Below, piece after piece: positions 52,953 to 53,133 of a DNA stretch of 53,133 nt. The stretch spans positions 1 to 53,133 of the forward strand of contig JAJCYS010000027.1 in assembly GCA_029262815.1 (NCBI GenBank), written 5' to 3'. Positions within the stretch are counted from its first letter, which is position 1. Every line of letters begins with the position of its first letter. Source of the stretch: Deltaproteobacteria bacterium (lineage in GTDB: Bacteria; Bdellovibrionota; JAJCYS01). The translations under genes and the position numbers were made by a program. A model generated the notes under the pieces. The model saw only the letters and a program-made list of their open reading frames with translations, was not told the origin of the DNA and searched no databases.

Positions 52953-53065
52953 AGAAAGTAGGCGGGCACCTTTTTCCCTTAGAAAGTAGGCGGGCACCTT
53001 TTTCCCTTAGAAAGTAGGCGGGCACCTTTTTCCCTTTAGAAAGTAGGCGGGCACCTTTTTCCCTT
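52953..53065. repeat. four tandem 28-bp repeats (core of site D, minus orientation)
   Basis: Copies at 52953-52980, 52981-53008, 53009-53036 and 53038-53065 are identical, with one extra T before the last. Each contains AAGTAGGCGGGCACC, the reverse complement of the GGTGCCCGCCTACTT core at sites A-C. There are no spacers between copies, unlike CRISPR. Confidence 0.88.
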
Positions 53066-53133
53066 TCTTTTTTATTCCTTTATGAGAAATTGATATTTTT
53101 GTATGTAATTCTTCTTTAATGTCTCGTCTTTTG

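Noticed and set aside
52953..53065. CRISPR array
   Set aside because: The repeats are directly contiguous with no unique spacers, and no cas genes are present.

Overview
The window is a contiguous bacterial chromosome segment from a Gram-negative organism with moderate GC. A complete Kdo (LPS core sugar) synthesis set, a full type II secretion system (T2SS) with secretin, a rod-shape MreB and a PrpC/PrpD/PrpB methylcitrate pathway all point to a diderm. The gspC-to-gspN gene order, the matrixin-type protein with a hydrophobic, basic C-terminal anchor, and the receiver/coiled-coil protein suggest a deltaproteobacterial-grade lineage (Myxococcota/Bdellovibrionota or a relative). That placement is inference; no rRNA is present to test it.

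Layout. 1-2.1 kb: a ComEC DNA-uptake channel split into a membrane protein and an overlapping metallo-beta-lactamase protein. 2.1-6.5 kb: a beta-oxidation-like operon (thiolase, a 16-codon stub where a 3-hydroxyacyl-CoA dehydrogenase would be expected, crotonase, and a tandem acyl-CoA dehydrogenase fusion). 6.5-9.9 kb (minus): prpC-prpD-prpB. 10-12.4 kb: aspS and a TrmH-type methyltransferase. 12.4-17 kb (minus): aconitase followed by a sigma-region-4-like protein, a zinc-finger/TM anti-sigma-like protein and a secreted unknown. 17.2-19.5 kb: a pseudo-receiver/coiled-coil protein and an LpxH-like phosphoesterase. 19.7-24.8 kb: a small exported protein, kdsB, pyrG, kdsA, kdsD and dtd. 24.8-27.4 kb (minus): adk and a set of three exported proteins including a matrixin-like protein that has lost all its zinc ligands. 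27.4-31.4 kb: mreB and a divergent UvrA paralogue. 31.5-34.1 kb (minus): glutamate dehydrogenase and threonine dehydratase. 34.3-48.2 kb: gspC-D-E-F-G-H-I-J-K-L-M-N behind a well-formed sigma-54 promoter. 48.2-48.95 kb: REP-like palindromes, kdsC and tRNA-Ala(CGC).

After the tRNA the sequence becomes clearly AT-rich and looks accessory: a short ORF with a strong ribosome site and an overlapping hairpin, a ParA-type ATPase whose 3' end runs into a repeat element, a secreted unknown protein, a secreted HExxH protein, and several copies of an unusual repeat family.

How it fits together. Propionyl-CoA and acyl-CoA catabolism (beta-oxidation genes, methylcitrate cycle, aconitase, amino-acid dehydrogenases) supplies the TCA cycle. 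The Kdo genes build LPS, and the T2SS exports folded proteins. The least explained element is the repeat family built on GGTGCCCGCCTACTT: it occurs as 28-35 bp tandem copies at four intergenic places, and at three of them it is accompanied by an oppositely oriented partner motif containing GTGCCAAAA and GTAGCCG. Other points for follow-up are an in-frame amber codon inside gspI, the dead matrixin, the half-inactive-looking acyl-CoA dehydrogenase fusion, and the sigma-54 control of secretion.
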